This document shows positions 24,804-32,961 of a stretch of 64,000 nt of DNA, piece by piece. Within the stretch, counting starts at the first letter, position 1. Every line of letters starts with the position of its first letter. The position numbers were made by a program, and so were the translations under genes. A model generated the notes under the pieces. That model was not told the DNA's origin. It did no database searches and was given only the letters and a program-made list of their open reading frames with translations. This DNA is from Novosphingobium sp. JCM 18896. GTDB lineage: Bacteria; Pseudomonadota; Alphaproteobacteria; Sphingomonadales; Sphingomonadaceae. The stretch is taken from contig NZ_JAPCZF010000002.1 of assembly GCF_025938095.1 (NCBI RefSeq), positions 868,001-932,000 on the forward strand, written 5' to 3'.

Positions 24804-25657
24804 GCCTCTTGCCAGGCGCGGCGGATGAGGTCGAAGCCTTCGGTGTAGACCTCTTCCTCGCTCGCGAAGAAGTCGCGCCAGACGCGCGTTGCCGCGGCGA
24901 GATCGGGCACGCCGCGGCCGAAGGCCTCGATCGTCAGCCAGCCATCGTAGCCCAGCGCCTTGAGCGCGTGGATCGTCTCGCGGATCGGCGCATGGCCGCG
25001 CCCCGGCGTGCCGCGGTCGTTCTCCGAGATGTGGACGTGGCTGAGCTGGCCCGAAGCGTGCAGCTTGCGCAGCGCGGCCAGCGGGTCCTTCTCCTCGATA
25101 TTGGCGTGGAAGGTGTCGTAGAGAATGCCCACGCCGCCTTCCCCCACGCGCTCGGCATAGGCGATCGCCTGGTCGCAGGTGTTGAGCAGGTGCGCTTCGA
25201 AGCGGTTGAGCGGTTCGAGACCCGGGGTGATCCCCGCCGCGCGCATCGCCGGCAGGACCTGGCGGTGGACCTCGGCGCAGCGATCGAGTTCGGCCTCGCT
25301 CGGCTTGGCGCCGGTGAACACGCCGAGCGGCTGGAACCAGGGGCCGGCGACGATCTGGCCGCCGAGCGCGGCCGAACAGTCGATCACGCGGCTCAGATGA
25401 TCGACCGCCCCCTGTCGCGCCGCGGCGTCGGGCGAGATCGGGCTGTGCGCCTCGTCGGGAATGATCGCGACGACCGTGCGCTCGAGCCCCACGTCGTCGA
25501 GCACCTTGGCGAGATCGCGGTAGTGGCCGACGTCGCTGACGTCGAACACCGGCACTTCGACGCCGTCGTAGCCCGTGTCCTTGAGCGCCTGGAGGATGTC
25601 GTGGTGCTCCTGCGTGACGTGGCCCGTCCACAGCAGAAGGTTGATTCCGATCTTCAT
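24800..25657 (-). CDS. TIM-barrel sugar epimerase, D-psicose/tagatose 3-epimerase-like
   Basis: 285 residues, cytosolic. The metal site expected for ketose 3-epimerases is complete: Glu148 in GLEPLNRFE, Asp181 and His184 in ILYDTFH, His207/His209 in SHVHISENDRG, and Glu244 in TIEAFG. It would invert C3 of a free ketose, or act on a 3-keto sugar. Its ATG overlaps the stop of the upstream MFS gene (ATGA). It is the last gene of the cytochrome-to-epimerase operon. Confidence 0.85.
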   Translation of the reverse strand: MKIGINLLLWTGHVTQEHHDILQALKDTGYDGVEVPVFDVSDVGHYRDLAKVLDDVGLERTVVAIIPDEAHSPISPDAAARQGAVDHLSRVIDCSAALGGQIVAGPWFQPLGVFTGAKPSEAELDRCAEVHRQVLPAMRAAGITPGLEPLNRFEAHLLNTCDQAIAYAERVGEGGVGILYDTFHANIEEKDPLAALRKLHASGQLSHVHISENDRGTPGRGHAPIRETIHALKALGYDGWLTIEAFGRGVPDLAAATRVWRDFFASEEEVYTEGFDLIRRAWQEA

Positions 25658-26988
25658 TCGGCAGGCTCCACGAGATCGGCGCGGGTGATCGCGCGCGCGC
25701 GGCGTTCGGCCAGCCAGACCGCGCCGAAGATAAAGAACAGAATGCAGGGCACCACCGCGATCGCCAGGAACGACTGCTCGGCGGCATAGGCGAGGACCTG
25801 GCTGAGCTCGGGGCCCGGCGTCAGCGCGGCGAAGGCGGCGTCGCCGCCGGCCTTCTCGAGCTTGGCCCGATCGTAGATCGCGCCGATCTGCGGCAGGACG
25901 AAATAGATCGCCATGGCGCCGGCGAAGCCGACGATGCCGATCGACCACGAACCACCGCGCGGGAAGCGGCGCGACGAGGCGGCGAGCATCGTCGGCCACA
26001 TGAAGCAGACGCCGAAGGCCCAGAGCGTCGCCGCGACCAGCGCGGTGAAGGGCGAGGAGGCGACGGCGAGGCCGTAGAGCCCGAGCGCCGCGGGGATCGT
26101 CGAGAACAGCAGCAGGCCGATATCGGAGAAGCGGCGTTCGAGCGGGCCGGCGAAGTGGCGCATGACGAACATGATCGCCGAGACGTAGACCAGCACGAGG
26201 ATGCCCGGCATGCCGACGGTCTGCGTCAGCGCGATGTCGACCCAGGAGCCCGGCGCGAGCTCGGCCGAGGCGGTGAGGAACATGATCGCGGGGAAGATCC
26301 AGAAGCTGGGCCGCTTGAACGGCTCGGCGATCATCTGGGTGAACGGCACGCCCATGGCGCTGCTCTCGGTCTTGGGAAACGGCTGGCGGAGTGCGAAGAG
26401 CGCGCAGGCGATCGCCGGCACCGGGATCAGCGCGACCGTGGCCTGCCAGGGCAGTTCGAGCTGGCTCAGCAGCACGACCGACAGCAGGCCGCCGGCAATC
26501 AGCCCGGCGGGCCACCAGGCGTGGAGCGTGTTGAGCCGGTGAGTCTTGTCGTCGGGATAGAGCGCGGCAGTGACCGGGTTGACCGAGGCCTCCATCGCGC
26601 CCCAGCCGAGCCCACAGACGACCATGCCGATGTTGAGCATCCGGTAGATCGCGTCGATCCCGCTCATTTCGGGCGAGAGAAGGATGAGCCCGGGGCCGAG
26701 AATGAAGCAGGCGGCCGAGAACAGCACGACGCGCTTGGCGCCGATCATGTCGAGCAAGGGGCTGATCGCCAGCAGGCTCAGCGCGAAGCCGAGGAAGGCG
26801 TTGCCGAGCGCGGCGGCGATCATCTCGCCCGAGTGGAGCGGCGCGGGTCCATCGAGCAGCGTTGCCTTGATCGCGCCCGAAGCGCCCGTGCGGATCGAGA
26901 ACGACAGCGCCGCGGTGAACACCAGCAAGGTGCAGATCCAGAACAGCGCTCTGCGGTCGTAGCCGTCGCCGGCCTCTGTCCTATCCAT
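25654..26988 (-). CDS. MFS sugar transporter, FucP-like
   Basis: 444 residues with about 12 hydrophobic spans. The N-terminal half has FSIRTGASGAIKATLLD, LLDMIGAKRVVLFSA and GMEASVNPVTAALYPDDKTHRLN, which resemble the fucose/glucose permease branch. It is probably a proton-driven inner-membrane importer for the sugar or oxidised sugar handled by this operon. It lies 25 nt after the TIM-barrel gene and is coupled to the epimerase gene downstream. Confidence 0.85.
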   Translation of the reverse strand: MDRTEAGDGYDRRALFWICTLLVFTAALSFSIRTGASGAIKATLLDGPAPLHSGEMIAAALGNAFLGFALSLLAISPLLDMIGAKRVVLFSAACFILGPGLILLSPEMSGIDAIYRMLNIGMVVCGLGWGAMEASVNPVTAALYPDDKTHRLNTLHAWWPAGLIAGGLLSVVLLSQLELPWQATVALIPVPAIACALFALRQPFPKTESSAMGVPFTQMIAEPFKRPSFWIFPAIMFLTASAELAPGSWVDIALTQTVGMPGILVLVYVSAIMFVMRHFAGPLERRFSDIGLLLFSTIPAALGLYGLAVASSPFTALVAATLWAFGVCFMWPTMLAASSRRFPRGGSWSIGIVGFAGAMAIYFVLPQIGAIYDRAKLEKAGGDAAFAALTPGPELSQVLAYAAEQSFLAIAVVPCILFFIFGAVWLAERRARAITRADLVEPAE

Positions 26989-27013
26989 GTCGTCCCCTCC
27001 CGTTCTGTTTTCT

Positions 27014-28060
27014 TCAGCTGAGGCCCAACACCCTGTTGATCAGCACCTTGTCCGCGCCGGTGCCCGCGAAGTCGTCGAAGGCCTTTTCGGCCCGGCGGAT
27101 CATGTGCCTGGCGATGAACGGCGCGCCTTCGGCGGCGCCCTGTTCGGGATGCTTGAGCGCGCATTCCCATTCGAGCACGGCCCAGCCCTGGTAGCCGTAC
27201 TGCGTCAGCTTCGAGAAGATCGCCGAGAAGTCGATCTGCCCGTCGCCGAGCGAGCGGAAGCGGCCCGGGCGCTCGACCCAGCCCGAATAGGAGCCGTAGA
27301 CGCCGGCGCGGCCGGTCGGGCGGAACTCGGCATCCTTGACGTGGAACGCCTTGATCCGCTCGTGGTAGATGTCGATGAACGCCAGATAGTCCATCTGCTG
27401 CAGCACCATGTGCGACGGATCGTAGAGAATGTTCGCGCGCGGGTGCTGGTCCACGACGTCGAGGAAGCGCTCGAAGGTCACGCCGTCGTGCAGGTCCTCG
27501 CCCGGGTGCAGCTCGTAGCAGGCATCGACGCCGTTCTCGTCGAACGTGTCGAGGATCGGCTTCCAGCGACGGCCGAGTTCGGCGAAGCCTTCCTCGACCA
27601 GGCCCGCGGGGCGCTGCGGCCAGGGATAGACCGTGTGCCACAGCAACGCGCCCGAGAAGGTTGCGTGCGCGGTGCAGCCGAAGCGGCGGCTGGCCCTGGC
27701 GGCGAGCTTGAGCTGGCCGACCGCCCAGTCGGTGCGCGCCGCGACGTTGTCGTGGAACTGCGGCGGGGCGAAGCCGTCGAACTGCACGTCGAAGGCCGGG
27801 TGCGAGGCGACGAGCTGGCCCTGGAGATGGGTCGACAGTTCGGTCACCGCGACGCCGTTCTGCGCGCAGATGCCCTTGACCTCGTCGACGTAGTCCTGGC
27901 TCTCGGCGGCCTTCTCGAGATCGAACAGGCGGCCGTCCCAGGTGGGGATCTGCACGCCCTTGTAGCCGAGCGAGCCTGCCCACTTGGTGATCGCATCGAG
28001 CGAGTTGAACGGCGCCTCGTCCCCGGCGAACTGGGCGAGGAAGATCGCGGGACCTTTCAT
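27014..28060 (-). CDS. TIM-barrel sugar isomerase/epimerase-like protein
   Basis: 348 residues, no signal, so cytosolic. AP2-type barrel: GYKGVQIPTWDGRLFD, TELSTHLQGQLVASHPAFD, CYELHPGEDLHDG, NILYDPSHMVLQQMDY, AFHVKDAEFRPTGRAGVYG and AVLEWECALKHPEQG. It is longer than simple epimerases and like proteins usually found beside Gfo/Idh/MocA dehydrogenases. A role as isomerase or lyase on a keto-sugar is likely from context only. Confidence 0.82.
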   Translation of the reverse strand: MKGPAIFLAQFAGDEAPFNSLDAITKWAGSLGYKGVQIPTWDGRLFDLEKAAESQDYVDEVKGICAQNGVAVTELSTHLQGQLVASHPAFDVQFDGFAPPQFHDNVAARTDWAVGQLKLAARASRRFGCTAHATFSGALLWHTVYPWPQRPAGLVEEGFAELGRRWKPILDTFDENGVDACYELHPGEDLHDGVTFERFLDVVDQHPRANILYDPSHMVLQQMDYLAFIDIYHERIKAFHVKDAEFRPTGRAGVYGSYSGWVERPGRFRSLGDGQIDFSAIFSKLTQYGYQGWAVLEWECALKHPEQGAAEGAPFIARHMIRRAEKAFDDFAGTGADKVLINRVLGLS

Positions 28061-28072
28061 GGCCTTATCCTT

Positions 28073-29212
28073 CTAAAGGTCTGTCCAGACCGCACCGTCG
28101 CGGCTGGACTGGAGCGCGGCGCGCAGGAAGTTCATGCCCGAGAGGGCATCGTCCATCGTCGCATAGCCGGGATCGGCGCCGGCGACCGGGCCACTGCGGA
28201 TTTGCTCGCCAAAGGCGCGGTAGATGTTGGCAAAGGCCTCGAGGTAGCCCTCGGGATGGCCGCCCGGAGTACGCTGGATCGCGAGGATGTCGCCGGGCAC
28301 GTAGGCGCGGTTGGCGCCGGCGTGGTGGACCTCGTCGGGCCGGTCGCGGCGCTTGATCGTCAGCGTGTTGGGCTGCTCCTGGCGCCAGTGCAGCCCGGCT
28401 TCCTCGCAATAGACGTCGATCGCCAGGTCGTTCATGTCGCCGACGCAGACCTGGCTCGCGGTCAGCGTGCCCTTGCCGCCGCCCGAGAGGCGGAAAAGCG
28501 CGGCGCCGTCGTCGTCGATGCGGCGGCCGGGCAGCATGGTCAGCTCGGCGCAGATCTGCGCGATCCGTTCGCCGGTGATGAATTCGACGAGGTTGGCGGC
28601 GTGGGTGCCGATGTCGCCGAAGGCGCCGGCCTGGCCCGACCGCGCGGGATCGACGCGCCAGGCGGCCTGCTTGTTGTCGATCAGGTCCTCGGGGCGCGAC
28701 AGCCAGTCCTGGACGTACTTGACCATGACGCGGCGCACCGCGCCGAATTCGCCGCCGGCGACGAGCTTGCGCGCGAGCTTGACCAGCGGATAGCCGGTAT
28801 AGGTGTGCGTCACCGCGATGCGGCGGCCGGTGCGCGCGGCGGCCTCGACGATCGCGCGCGCGTTGTCGAGGCTGTCGGCCAGCGGCTTGTCGATGATCAC
28901 GTCGAAGCCGGCTTCCATCGCGGCGATCGCGGGCGGCGCGTGCATGTGGTTGGGGGTGACGATCGCCACCGCCTCGATCCGCTGGTCGGCGGGCAGCGCG
29001 GCCTCGCGATCGAGCATCTCGGCCCAGGAGCCGTAGCTGCGTTCGGCGGGCAGGCCGATCTCGGCGGCCGAGGCCAGAGCCTTTTCGGGGGTCGCGGACA
29101 GCGCCCCGGCGACGAGCTGCCAGTTGCCGGCGATCGCTGCGGCGGTGCGGTGGACGCCGCCGATGAAGGCGCCCTGGCCGCCGCCGATCATGCCGTAGCG
29201 AATGGGCTTCAC
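28073..29212 (-). CDS. Gfo/Idh/MocA-family oxidoreductase
   Basis: 379 residues. The start is GTG at 29212, whose GTGA overlaps the stop of the ThuA-like gene; an ATG further upstream would lie inside that gene. Rossmann motif GMIGGGQGAFIGGVH (7-21), EAVAIVTPNHMHAP and the catalytic-region DKPLADSLDNA with GTHAANLVEFITGE follow the family. It would oxidise or reduce a sugar hydroxyl with NAD(P). Together with a ThuA-like neighbour it recalls rhizobial ThuAB, where ThuB makes 3-keto-trehalose. Confidence 0.87.
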   Translation of the reverse strand: MKPIRYGMIGGGQGAFIGGVHRTAAAIAGNWQLVAGALSATPEKALASAAEIGLPAERSYGSWAEMLDREAALPADQRIEAVAIVTPNHMHAPPAIAAMEAGFDVIIDKPLADSLDNARAIVEAAARTGRRIAVTHTYTGYPLVKLARKLVAGGEFGAVRRVMVKYVQDWLSRPEDLIDNKQAAWRVDPARSGQAGAFGDIGTHAANLVEFITGERIAQICAELTMLPGRRIDDDGAALFRLSGGGKGTLTASQVCVGDMNDLAIDVYCEEAGLHWRQEQPNTLTIKRRDRPDEVHHAGANRAYVPGDILAIQRTPGGHPEGYLEAFANIYRAFGEQIRSGPVAGADPGYATMDDALSGMNFLRAALQSSRDGAVWTDL

Positions 29213-30108
29213 TTGACACCTGCCTTCTGCGCCGGATTGCCGCCACATTCGCTGCCATTCAGCGCCCAGCCGACCGCCTGGGTCAGCATCGCGATGTATG
29301 CGGGCTCGGCATAAGCCGAAGCCTGGTGCCCCATCGCCGAATAGAGCACGCGACCCTTGCCGCTGCAGTGCCACCAGGCGATTGGGTGGTTCGCGCCCAT
29401 GGCGATGTCGCGGCCCATGATCTTCTTGTTCGGATAGGTCCGCTCGTCGAGCGTCAGCAGGACGTGATAGTCGGGCGCGCCCACGGCCTTGTCGAACGAG
29501 TACCATTCGTCGGTGCGCTGCCAGGCCTTGGGCAGGCCCTGCGTCGTCGGATGGGTGGCGTCGGCGACCTGGACCGTCGCGCGCTGGAATTGCGGGTTCA
29601 GCGGATGGCCGGTGAACTGCGCGCCGATCAGGTGATCGACGTACCATTTCCAGTCGTAGGAGAAATCGCCGCCGGCGCCGTGGACGCCGACGAAGCCGCC
29701 GCCGTTCTCGATGAAGGCCTTCAGCGCCGCGCGCTGCTTGGGCGTGAACACGTCGCCGCTGACGTTGTTGAACACTACGGCGTCGAAGCGCGACAGGATT
29801 GCCGGGTCGAAGGTGGCCCCGTTCTCGGTCTGGAAATGGCCCCAGCCCTTGTCCGCCGCCATCTTGGCGAACAGCGCATTGGCCGCGGGGATCGCCTCCT
29901 CGTGGCGGAAGCCGTTGGTCTTCGAGAAGACCAGGATCGCCGGGCGCTTGATCTCGGCGGGGAGCGGCGGCGGCGTGGTCTCGTAGACGTGCAGCCCGCC
30001 CAGCATCGTCCGCTGGATCGTATCCCAGTTGCGCGCGATCTGGATCGCGAACAGGACCAGCAGCGCGAGCAGGGCCCAGAGCACCCAGCGCAGGATCTTT
30101 CGTGCCAT
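29209..30108 (-). CDS. ThuA-like domain protein with N-terminal membrane anchor
   Basis: 299 residues. Residues 8-25 (WVLWALLALLVLFAIQIA) form a signal anchor, placing the domain in the periplasm. The ThuA fold (glutamine-amidotransferase-like) shows ILVFSKTNGFRHEEAIP, DAVVFNNVSGDVFTPKQR, GGGFVGVHGAGGDFSYDWKW, TDEWYSF and NHPIAWWHCSGKGRVLYSAMGH. ThuA proteins act on 3-keto disaccharides. It lies second in the operon, after cytochrome c, and its stop overlaps the Gfo/Idh start. Confidence 0.85.
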   Translation of the reverse strand: MARKILRWVLWALLALLVLFAIQIARNWDTIQRTMLGGLHVYETTPPPLPAEIKRPAILVFSKTNGFRHEEAIPAANALFAKMAADKGWGHFQTENGATFDPAILSRFDAVVFNNVSGDVFTPKQRAALKAFIENGGGFVGVHGAGGDFSYDWKWYVDHLIGAQFTGHPLNPQFQRATVQVADATHPTTQGLPKAWQRTDEWYSFDKAVGAPDYHVLLTLDERTYPNKKIMGRDIAMGANHPIAWWHCSGKGRVLYSAMGHQASAYAEPAYIAMLTQAVGWALNGSECGGNPAQKAGVK

Positions 30109-30127
30109 GTCGCTCTCCCCCTCGCCG

Positions 30128-30490
30128 TCAGCGCCGGGTGGCGAGGTAATCGAGCACGGCCGCGCGCTGCGCCGGGTCGGTCAGGCTGATGACCATGCGC
30201 GTGCCTGGGACGGTGCGCGCGGGCGCGGTCAGGAAGCGGTCGAGCGTCGCGCGGTTCCACGTCAGGCCCGAGGCCTTGAGCGCGGGCGAATAGGCGAATG
30301 GCGTCGAAGCGGCCTTGCGCCCGACCACGCCGGTCAGGTTCGGCCCGAGCGGCGAGGGGCGCTGCGGCGTGCCGTGGCACGACTGGCAGCGCTGGCGGAA
30401 CACCGCCTCGCCATCGGGGCCGGCGGCGAGCGCGGGCATGGCGAAAAGCGTCGATGCGACTATGGCAATGATGGAACGACGGAATGTCAC
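30128..30490 (-). CDS. Small periplasmic cytochrome c
   Basis: 120 residues, GTG start at 30490. It has a signal peptide (about 1-23), one haem site Cys35-Gln-Ser-Cys38-His39, and a likely distal Met99 in PGTRMV. It resembles class I cytochromes used as electron acceptors. It starts the operon that includes ThuA and Gfo/Idh proteins and probably takes electrons from the FAD dehydrogenase encoded at 21336-23027. The operator-like palindrome is 62 bp upstream. Confidence 0.88.
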   Translation of the reverse strand: MTFRRSIIAIVASTLFAMPALAAGPDGEAVFRQRCQSCHGTPQRPSPLGPNLTGVVGRKAASTPFAYSPALKASGLTWNRATLDRFLTAPARTVPGTRMVISLTDPAQRAAVLDYLATRR

Positions 30491-30551
30491 GAGCCGGCTA
30501 TCCTCTGGCGACCGCCGCTCGGTTCGTCTGACCGGCGCGCGGATTCTTTAT

Positions 30552-30567
30552 CGAACGATGTCGTTCG
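30552..30567. promoter_or_regulatory. Operator-like palindrome, copy 2
   Basis: CGAACGA-TG-TCGTTCG between the DeoR gene end and the cytochrome c gene start. Same arms and spacing as 23740-23755, with matching flank. It would control the minus-strand operon starting at 30490. Confidence 0.7.
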
Positions 30568-30609
30568 TTTTATCGCATCGAGGCCGGAGTGCAAGCGCGT
30601 TGCGCGCGA

Positions 30610-31386
30610 TCACCTCGCGATGATCAGTTCCACGCCCGATTTGCGGACGATCTCCGCCATGTCTGCGGGAATGCCGCTGTCGGTCACCAGCACGTCGACT
30701 TCGTCGAGCGCGCAGACGATCGCCCCGGCCGAGCTGTTGAACTTGGAACTGTCGACCAGCAGGATCAGCGTCTCGGCGCGATCGATCAGCCGCCGCTCGG
30801 CCGCGACGAGGATGACGTCCTGCTGCATCACCCCCTGCGGGCCTAGGCTGGCCGCGCCCATGAACAGCTTGGGTGCGTGGAAGCGCGGCATCGATTCCTC
30901 GCCGGCGGGGGCGAGGATGATGTTCTGCTCGCGGAAGATCACGCCCGAGGGCACGAGCAGCCGCGTGCCCGTCTGCGGCAGCAGCGCGTCGATGATGTGC
31001 AGCGAATTGGTCAGGACCTGGAGGTCGAGCCCGTCGAGGTGCGGGCACATCTGCAGGGTGGTTGAACCGCCGTCGATCATCACCGCCTCGCCGGGTTCGC
31101 AAAGCGCGGCGGCGGCGCGACCGATCGCCTGCTTCTGCGCGAGGTTCTGGGTGATCGACTGCTCGAACGGCGTGCCGGCCAGACCGGTGCGGCCGTTGCG
31201 CGCTTCGGAGGCCGGCTTGGCGCCGCCGTGGACGCGGACGATGGTGCCGGCCTTTTCGAGCCGGGTCAGGTCGCGGCGGATCGTCGCGGGCGATGCGTCG
31301 AGCCGCGCTTCGAGATCGCGATAGGCGATGAAACCGGTGGCTTCGATCGCTTCGAGGATCAGGCGTTCGCGTTGTTCGGCGTGCAT
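30610..31386 (-). CDS. DeoR/GlpR-family regulator, probable rhamnose regulator
   Basis: 258 residues from ATG 31386. The N-terminal helix-turn-helix (AYRDLEARLDASPATIRRDLTRLEKAGTIVRVHGG, about 21-56) is diagnostic. The C-terminal sugar-phosphate sensor has AVMIDGGSTTLQMCPHL and ETLILLVDSSKF. It lies 87 nt downstream of the FGGY kinase in the same direction. DeoR-type RhaR proteins regulate rhamnose genes in other alphaproteobacteria, which fits this setting. It is also the nearest regulator to the 30552 palindrome. Confidence 0.88.
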   Translation of the reverse strand: MHAEQRERLILEAIEATGFIAYRDLEARLDASPATIRRDLTRLEKAGTIVRVHGGAKPASEARNGRTGLAGTPFEQSITQNLAQKQAIGRAAAALCEPGEAVMIDGGSTTLQMCPHLDGLDLQVLTNSLHIIDALLPQTGTRLLVPSGVIFREQNIILAPAGEESMPRFHAPKLFMGAASLGPQGVMQQDVILVAAERRLIDRAETLILLVDSSKFNSSAGAIVCALDEVDVLVTDSGIPADMAEIVRKSGVELIIAR

Positions 31387-31473
31387 TGTTCGAATCCCGG
31401 TCGCACGATCAGGCCGCGCCGTGCTGCGCACAAAAGCCTATGGCCGGGATATGCCGGGAAATCCATGGCCGGG

Positions 31474-32880
31474 CTATGCAGCGATCGCGGCGCGCCAGCG
31501 CGCGCTATAGGCGGCGAGGTCACCGGCCAGCGGCGCCACCCGCGCGAGCGACCCCTGCGGGCGTAACCGCGGATCGACCAGCCGCAGCGCGCCGAACGAC
31601 ACGTCGTTGTGGGCATTGGCGGTATAGACCGCGGTCTCGGGCCGCAGCGATGCCAGTGCGCGGACGAAGACCTGGGCCTCGGCGAAGCGGCCTTCGACCA
31701 GCAGGCGCTCGCGCGCACCGATCAGATCGAGCGAAGCATCGGCGACGAGCGCGGCATAGAGCGAGGCCGCGGCGCGGCGTGCGAAGGGATCGTCGGGCTC
31801 GGCGATCCAGCGCGGCCGGGCGTCGGGGAAAGGGCCGCAGCCCGGCGCGAGCGTCGGCAGCATCATCGCGCCGGCGGCGAGCACCGCGGGCACGGCGGCG
31901 AGCAGCGCGGGCTGATCGGGCGTGATGTCGATGCGGCGCGTGTCGAACTCGATCAGCGTCTCGATCTCGCGCCCGCCCATGAAGCGCGCCGAGGGCACGG
32001 AGCGGCCATGGACGTCGACATTGACCAGGCAGTCGCGCGCCTCGGGCAGGTCGGCCAGCGCAACGGGTTCGGCGGCATGCCGCGCGGGGCTGCGCATGGC
32101 GACGAACCAGGTCCCCGTCGACAGCACGGTCGCCTCGTTCTCGGCGATCTCGGCAAAGCCGCGCGCGGCGAGCAGCGCGGCGTTCGAATCGTGTAGCCCG
32201 GCGAGCACTTTTGCCGTCGCGGGCAGGCCCGTGCGCGCCGCCAGTTCGGGGCGCAGGGTGCCGATCGCGTCGCCGGCCGCGGCCAGCGGCGCGAAGCGAT
32301 CGGCCCAGCCGCGTCGCACGGCCATCGGCGCGAAGGCCTGCGCGGCGGGGTTCCACAGGTCGCTGTGGCAGCCGAGGCTGGTGACCTCGCTGACCGCGCG
32401 GCCCGAGAGGAACCAGGCCCAGTACTGCGCCCAGGGCAGCAAGGTCGCGCCGTCGAGCGCGGCGCGATCGCGCGCCTCGAGCCAATCGAGCTGGGCGGCG
32501 AGGTTGAGCCCGTCGGGCAGGGCCGTCGAGCCGGTGATCGCGAAAGGATCGCGCTGGCGGCGATAGGCGGCGCGTACGGCCTCGGGGATCGCCTGCTCGT
32601 AGTCGAGCGGCGCGAAGGCCAGGGCGCCGTCGCGCAGTCCCACGACGCCGGCGCCGTGGCCCACGGGAATCAGGTACTCGACCGGCTGGCCGGCATGGCG
32701 CGCGAGCGTCGCGATCAGCCAGTCGCCGATCGCCGCCACGTCGAGCCTGCGCAGGCCGTCCTGCTCGACCACGGCATTTGGGCGCACCTGCCGGTCGAGC
32801 AAAGTGCCCGCGCGCGACCACAAGGTGACCTTGCTCATGGTCTTGCCGATGTCGACGACGATGGCGAAGGCTTCGCTCAA
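31474..32880 (-). CDS. rhaB: FGGY-family carbohydrate kinase, probable L-rhamnulokinase
   Basis: 468 residues. Actin-like fold with the N-terminal phosphate loop VVDIGKTMSKVTLWS (8-22), AGLHDSNAALLAARG and VLSTGTWFV. The family includes L-fuculo-, L-rhamnulo- and xylulokinases; context with a rhamnulose-1-phosphate aldolase fusion and a rhamnose isomerase argues for rhamnulose as substrate. It would make L-rhamnulose 1-phosphate in the cytosol. It is divergent from the aldolase gene across 81 nt, which contain AT-rich half-sites (such as ATCGTTTGTTATCGAAA near 32905) suitable for a DeoR protein. An alternative symbol in use is rhaK. Confidence 0.82.
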   Translation of the reverse strand: MSEAFAIVVDIGKTMSKVTLWSRAGTLLDRQVRPNAVVEQDGLRRLDVAAIGDWLIATLARHAGQPVEYLIPVGHGAGVVGLRDGALAFAPLDYEQAIPEAVRAAYRRQRDPFAITGSTALPDGLNLAAQLDWLEARDRAALDGATLLPWAQYWAWFLSGRAVSEVTSLGCHSDLWNPAAQAFAPMAVRRGWADRFAPLAAAGDAIGTLRPELAARTGLPATAKVLAGLHDSNAALLAARGFAEIAENEATVLSTGTWFVAMRSPARHAAEPVALADLPEARDCLVNVDVHGRSVPSARFMGGREIETLIEFDTRRIDITPDQPALLAAVPAVLAAGAMMLPTLAPGCGPFPDARPRWIAEPDDPFARRAAASLYAALVADASLDLIGARERLLVEGRFAEAQVFVRALASLRPETAVYTANAHNDVSFGALRLVDPRLRPQGSLARVAPLAGDLAAYSARWRAAIAA

Positions 32881-32961
32881 TTCGGCTCCCCAATGCGCGT
32901 TTATGATCGTTTGTTATCGAAAGAGATTGATTGCACAAGGCGTAATCGCTACCACCCTAGC

